A DNA stretch of 38,181 nt from Sphingobacteriales bacterium (GTDB taxonomy: Bacteria; Bacteroidota; Bacteroidia; CAILMK01; JAAYUY01), in contig JAAYUY010000123.1 in assembly GCA_012517435.1 (NCBI GenBank), positions 1-38,181 on the forward strand, given 5' to 3'. Positions 33,942 to 38,181 of the stretch are shown piece by piece. The notes under the pieces are model-generated. The model was not told the DNA's origin, ran no database searches, and saw only the letters and a list, made by a program, of their open reading frames with translations. The first letter of the stretch is position 1; every line of letters starts with the position of its first letter. The translations under genes were made by a program, and so were the position numbers.

Positions 33942-36900
33942 TCAGTGAAGCAGCACAAAAGCTGCCCAGTAATATGGCGAATATCTGGCGCTCATTTCTT
34001 TCTGAGTTTCGGCAAATGCCTGCCTGACCGTTATTCCTGTAAGCCATTTATTGTAGAACATTTGCATAAACTCTGAGGTTTCTTTGTCGGGCACCTGCCA
34101 TAAACTCATGATAATATATTCAACACCGGCTTTTTTAAATGCTCTTTGCAACCCGTAAACCCCTTCATTTCCTTTAATCTCGCCTAAACCCGTTTCACAG
34201 GCTGAAAGAACTACCAGTTTGGTTTTGCTCAGATCCAATGTGGAAACTTCATAAGCGGTCAATATTCCATCATCAGTTCCCTGTGGCCTGTCTTTTCCAT
34301 GCCAGCTCAGGTTTCCACCGGCAAAAAGTAATCCTGAGCGGAAAAGCGGATTTTCTGCTGATTCAAACATGTTTTCATCGATCTTTGGTTTTGTGCTTTT
34401 ATCAGGAAAGAAAAATCCATGTGTCGCAATATGCATCACATCAGGACTATTTTTTCCGCTCATTTGCTTAAATTTTTCTTCCGTTGCATTTTTACCGGTT
34501 ATCAGATTGATCTGCTTGCCTTTTACCTTTGCAGTCTGTTCTATTTTATTGCTTTCTTCGAGGGTTCCGGGCAGGTAATTCCAGTTTTCACCCCGGCTGT
34601 TTTCTTTGATAGGTATTTGCTCTGATGTGGTTTGGTAAATATTGTCTTTGTCATAAGAGACTTTGCTTTCTGAATAATCACTATTGTAATCAATTCCCCC
34701 ATAGATATTGAAAACATTGACATCAGTACCTTTGAGTCCTTTGGTCTTTTCGTCAGTTAAAAAGCGGGCATTGCTCAAAACATTGAGATTGTATTGCTGG
34801 CAAAGAAATTTCGATTGGTCAGCCGGCAAAGCAGCAAAAGAAATCTGATGTAAAAGCCCGGATGGAACCATGTAGACGGTTTTAATTTCTTTCAGGAATG
34901 GTTGCAATGGTTTCCATAAGTATTTTGCCAGGCTATCGCCCTTAAATCCGCTATACTTAATGGTTTGCGTAGTGGCTCCTGCTCCCCTGCTGGATGTATA
35001 TAACGAATTGACAAACTGATTCTTGTCTTTTGATACATTGCCGATAATGCGTGTTAAGTCAGATTCTTTACACAGATATACTATTTTTGGGGCAGTCATA
35101 TTTTTTGTCAAAACAGCAGCACAATAAATTACCTTCCCTGTCAGATATTGTTCAAATAATTCAAAATTAAGGAATTCTACTAAAGCTTCCCCCTCTGATA
35201 AATTCTCTTTTAAAGATTTCCAGTTAATTTTAGTATTTTCCTGATTAATTCTGAAATCTGCCGAGAGCTGGTAAAGCTGTTTTTCAAGATTATTGGCTTC
35301 TGTTTCCATGTCAACAAGATTTTTATCTCTCTGGTCAATGGGTTTTGCATAATTAACAGCAAGTTCTTTCTTGATATTCAGCCATTTATCGTATATCTCA
35401 TTGAGTTTTTCATCTTTACTATTTTGAATTTTAACACGCATACTTCTTTCCGACCCAAGCAACAACCCGTTCATAAATATCTCATTATCAAGTAAATTTC
35501 CTGCCAACTCAGGTTTAACATCTTTTCGGGTATAATAGAAGGAATTGATGGCTTTGAAATCATTTGCCACGGTCGTCATATAAGCTTCTTTTTCAGTTTC
35601 TGACATAAAACTGATGGTGTTCAGAATCACATCAAACAAGAGCTGATTGGCTTCCACAAATATAGGTTCGGCTTTGTCGGGCTTGTTCATACTGATATAC
35701 AGGTAGGATAAATTATTCAAAATATTGATGTAATCAATGTTCTTTTTTCCGACTTTGCCCTCTGCAATTTTCAGTGCATTCTGGTATTGCGTTTCAGCAA
35801 GGGCATATTTACCCATGCTTTCATAGGAATTGCCAAGATTGGATAATGTTTTGGCATATATCAGGTTGTCTTTCCCAATTGTATTTTGATAAATTGCCAG
35901 GCACTTTTCAAAATATTCTGCTGCTTTTTCCGACTTTCCGATTTCTTCATTTAGCAAACCCAGTTGATATAAACCAGATGCATAATCCTGATGGTTTTCC
36001 CCGTAAAGTTCTTTTCTGATATCGAGTGATTTACTGAAATATTGAGTTGCCATGTCATATTTTGCTTCTGCCAGATAATAATTACCCATATTGTTCAAAG
36101 CTCTCGTATAAAGTTTTTTTTCTGTAAATGCAGGATTTTCAAGAATGGCAATGGCTTTTGTCAGATAGTCAAACGTTTTTTTCAGGTTACCGAGATCATC
36201 ATATAAAGAAGCAAGATTCACCATTGAGCGGGCAATTTCGGGACTGTTTTCTCCATATACCTTTTTTTTCAGGTCGATGCATTCCAGATGTGCAGCTTCT
36301 GATTTATCAAATCTGCCGGTGTTATGAAACAATACAGCCAGATTATTTAGCGTGGTAGTGTAATCCGGTGTTTGTTTCCCGCTCAGGTTCATCCTGATTT
36401 CAAGTGCTTGTAAAAGGTATTTTTCTGCAGTTTCCGTATTTCCTCTTTGTTCATATATCAGTGCCAGGTCGTTGAGCGAAAACGCATATTCAGAGGACTT
36501 TTCACCAAATATACGTTTACGTGTTTCCATGACTTCTTCATAGGTTTTGGTAGCCTGAACAAGCTGCCCCATTTCGGCATACAATCCGGCAAGATTATTC
36601 AGTGCAGATAAATAGTTGGATGACTCTTTTCCCACACTTTTTTCAAAAATTGCAAGTGATTCCTGATAGGTTTTCAGGCTTAAATCGTGTTTACCAGCAT
36701 TTTCATATACCATTGCAAGATTGTTCAGAACGTTGGCATAATTGGCACTGCTGTTACCGTAAACAATTTTCATCAATTCAAGACTTTGATTGAGGTATTT
36801 TTCTGCCTCGGTATAATTGCCGTAAGTGGTGTAAGTCATTCCCAACTGATTGAGTAAATCGGCATAGCCTGCATCATTCTTTTTCCCGGCCTTTTCCCTG

Positions 36901-37568
36901 ATAGCCATGGCTGATTTATAGTAATTGACAGATTTATCATAAGCACCGGCATTTGAGTAGGCATGTGCCAGGTCTTTATACATATTGGCTGTTTTAATAT
37001 CATTTTCTCCAGCCAGACTTTTTATTAGCATGGCTGCCTGTTCGAGAAGGGCAACCGCTTCTGAATAATACCCTGCCAGATCGAGATTTACACCAAGATT
37101 GTTCAGGCTAATCGCATATTCTTCTCCTTTTGTACCGAAGTAGTTTTCACATGCTTTCAGGTTTTGACGATAGTACTCAATGGCTTTGATGAGGTTTCCA
37201 TTCATGCTGTAATAACCACCTACCATTTCAAGCCCGTAAACATAGCTTTCGCTTTTTTCTCCATCTGTCTGCCGGGTCATTTCGAGTGCATCCAGATAAT
37301 ATTTTTCCGCTTCTTTTGAATAATTGTTAAATTCAAGAAACAGCGCCACTGTAAACATGGCTTCTGCGGTTTTGCTATGTTTCTGTCCAAATTCCTTTTG
37401 TGCCTGTTTCAATGCTTTTTGGGCATTTTCCAATGCACCGGCCAAATCTCCCTTGTCGTATAGTGCCCAGGTTTTATCATCCAGTTTTGCATACGACTGT
37501 GCCCCTGAATAAAAAAAACAGCAGCCAATAATGACTGCTGTCAGAATAAAACTTCTTAAAACATTCAT
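33942..37568 (-). CDS. TPR-CHAT protein (caspase-like protease domain)
   Basis: 1208 aa from the ATG at 37568: signal peptide (about 1-22, ending FFYSGAQ), about fifteen 42-residue TPRs (about 20-640) of the kinesin-light-chain type (ALNNLAxLYxxxG, AExYxxALEIR), a helical segment (about 640-880) and a C-terminal CHAT domain (about 900-1208). The caspase-like dyad is present: H1050 (HIATHGFFF) and C1124 (LSACETGLG). The protein ends PYYWAAFVLL, the usual CHAT end. The signal peptide indicates a periplasmic or exported protein, unlike the cytoplasmic CHAT proteases of Craspase or gasdermin systems. It follows by 10 bp the gene whose visible end is a DUF4384 domain, so the two are likely one operon. 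TTG at 37574 is rejected as start. Substrate unknown. Confidence 0.9.
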   Translation of the reverse strand: MNVLRSFILTAVIIGCCFFYSGAQSYAKLDDKTWALYDKGDLAGALENAQKALKQAQKEFGQKHSKTAEAMFTVALFLEFNNYSKEAEKYYLDALEMTRQTDGEKSESYVYGLEMVGGYYSMNGNLIKAIEYYRQNLKACENYFGTKGEEYAISLNNLGVNLDLAGYYSEAVALLEQAAMLIKSLAGENDIKTANMYKDLAHAYSNAGAYDKSVNYYKSAMAIREKAGKKNDAGYADLLNQLGMTYTTYGNYTEAEKYLNQSLELMKIVYGNSSANYANVLNNLAMVYENAGKHDLSLKTYQESLAIFEKSVGKESSNYLSALNNLAGLYAEMGQLVQATKTYEEVMETRKRIFGEKSSEYAFSLNDLALIYEQRGNTETAEKYLLQALEIRMNLSGKQTPDYTTTLNNLAVLFHNTGRFDKSEAAHLECIDLKKKVYGENSPEIARSMVNLASLYDDLGNLKKTFDYLTKAIAILENPAFTEKKLYTRALNNMGNYYLAEAKYDMATQYFSKSLDIRKELYGENHQDYASGLYQLGLLNEEIGKSEKAAEYFEKCLAIYQNTIGKDNLIYAKTLSNLGNSYESMGKYALAETQYQNALKIAEGKVGKKNIDYINILNNLSYLYISMNKPDKAEPIFVEANQLLFDVILNTISFMSETEKEAYMTTVANDFKAINSFYYTRKDVKPELAGNLLDNEIFMNGLLLGSERSMRVKIQNSKDEKLNEIYDKWLNIKKELAVNYAKPIDQRDKNLVDMETEANNLEKQLYQLSADFRINQENTKINWKSLKENLSEGEALVEFLNFELFEQYLTGKVIYCAAVLTKNMTAPKIVYLCKESDLTRIIGNVSKDKNQFVNSLYTSSRGAGATTQTIKYSGFKGDSLAKYLWKPLQPFLKEIKTVYMVPSGLLHQISFAALPADQSKFLCQQYNLNVLSNARFLTDEKTKGLKGTDVNVFNIYGGIDYNSDYSESKVSYDKDNIYQTTSEQIPIKENSRGENWNYLPGTLEESNKIEQTAKVKGKQINLITGKNATEEKFKQMSGKNSPDVMHIATHGFFFPDKSTKPKIDENMFESAENPLFRSGLLFAGGNLSWHGKDRPQGTDDGILTAYEVSTLDLSKTKLVVLSACETGLGEIKGNEGVYGLQRAFKKAGVEYIIMSLWQVPDKETSEFMQMFYNKWLTGITVRQAFAETQKEMSARYSPYYWAAFVLLH

Positions 37569-37578
37569 AATCAATATT

Positions 37579-38181
37579 TTATTTTTCTATCTTAAAAACA
37601 ATAGTATAGGTGTTGGCAGAGCCTGCCGGAACGGTTGAAACACCGCTACCGCGTGTATTTCCATAACTATTGGCAAGCAATTGCTCCAATGGATTCATAT
37701 TTCCTCTTGTGCCTGTTCCCTTGTTTAATACAATGGGTTCAAGGTTGATAGGATCCTGAGAGGCAATCAGCTTAAATACCTCTGTGCCAGTCGGGGGAAA
37801 AATGTCAAATACATAATCAAGTTCAATGCTTTCGCCAGGCATGATTCTGAATTCAGTGTTCGGAATTCTGACCTGACGTACATTATCATAAACAGGTATC
37901 AGCAGATTGACCACATTGTCAGGCTGAATGTCAATTAAGGCATAATAAGCTGGTTTGCTGCCCTTATTGGTGATTTTCAGCTTAAAATGATCTCCGTCTT
38001 TAAAAACAATCGTGTTGTTGTTATCGCGCTTGCTGTCTATGGAAAGTTTTTCTTTGACCGTTCCATCGGCATTGACGGTTACCGGAATGAATTCAAATTC
38101 AACATTATAATTTTCAGCAACCATTTCAAGGTTTCTGAGAAAATTACCCTGAGCATAAGCTTTGATAAGCTCTGTGACATC
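37579..38181 (-). CDS. Partial gene ending in a DUF4384 domain (5' end outside window)
   Basis: Only the last ~200 codons are present; the frame stays open through 38181 and the start lies beyond the window edge (an internal ATG at 38122-38124 is not taken as the start). The visible part begins DVTELIKAYAQGNFLRNLEM, then a beta-rich DUF4384 domain (FKDGDHFKLKITNKGSKPAYY, NLLIPVYDN, PTGTEVFKLIASQDP), then a Gly/Asn/Ser-rich stretch and the end NTYTIVFKIEK. DUF4384 commonly sits behind caspase-family (peptidase C14), kinase or TPR domains; with a CHAT gene 10 bp downstream a caspase-like N-terminus is plausible but cannot be seen here. Confidence 0.75.
   Translation of the reverse strand, partial: DVTELIKAYAQGNFLRNLEMVAENYNVEFEFIPVTVNADGTVKEKLSIDSKRDNNNTIVFKDGDHFKLKITNKGSKPAYYALIDIQPDNVVNLLIPVYDNVRQVRIPNTEFRIMPGESIELDYVFDIFPPTGTEVFKLIASQDPINLEPIVLNKGTGTRGNMNPLEQLLANSYGNTRGSGVSTVPAGSANTYTIVFKIEK

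Noticed and set aside
33942-37568. Craspase, gasdermin or other anti-phage CHAT system
   Set aside because: No gasdermin, Cas effector, TIR or nuclease partner is seen next to it, and the protein has a signal peptide.

Overview
The window reads as ordinary chromosome of a Bacteroidota bacterium, probably an uncultured relative of the Bacteroidales. The DNA is AT-rich. Three large secreted proteins end in type A type IX secretion (T9SS) sorting tails. There are Omp28 and DUF6029 proteins, and Bacteroidota-type -7 boxes (TANNTTTG) sit in front of many genes. No rRNA, tRNA, insertion sequence, integrase or CRISPR array was seen.

Layout. 1-232: no gene, but a degenerate CACGGAG/CACAGAG repeat. 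233-3744 (minus): ZIP metal transporter, TerB-like protein, and a TPR-transmembrane-adenylate cyclase receptor-like protein. 3866-10862 (minus): a giant secreted protein with two beta-helix modules and eight fibronectin-like repeats, behind a small lipoprotein gene. 11004-13679 (minus): soluble PocR-domain hybrid histidine kinase with a textbook promoter. 13949-15388 (plus): thioredoxin-fold lipid/envelope-type redox protein, converging on an XRE repressor gene (15385-15891). 15892-16671: the only long gene-free stretch; it carries two clusters of TTAC-N4-GTAA operator-like sites, one lying on the XRE promoter. 16672-20600 (plus): secreted M1 aminopeptidase, then an ECF sigma / zinc anti-sigma / Spy-CpxP-like sensor cassette. 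20605-25341 (minus): DUF6029, Omp28, RsmI and Lnt packed as one operon. 25396-26918 (minus): RadC, ribosomal protein S20 and a TlpA/ResA-type thioredoxin. 27068-27901 (plus): PAP2 phosphatase. 27905-32314 (minus): secreted 11-PKD protein. 32383-33225 (minus): membrane-anchored DNA/RNA endonuclease. 33379-33936 (plus): small beta-barrel. 33942-38181 (minus): a TPR-CHAT protease downstream of a gene cut by the window edge whose visible end is a DUF4384 domain.

Functionally most of the window concerns the cell envelope: T9SS cargo, lipoprotein acylation (Lnt), disulfide/thioredoxin proteins, outer-membrane proteins and stress sensing by an ECF cassette. No complete, clearly new system is evident. 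The best candidates for a second look are the CHAT/DUF4384 pair at the right edge, the two-cluster operator array around the XRE gene, and the peptidase plus sigma/anti-sigma/sensor cassette. Many start codons were moved inward from upstream TTG/GTG codons because those codons lie inside promoter -7 boxes or ahead of the signal peptide.
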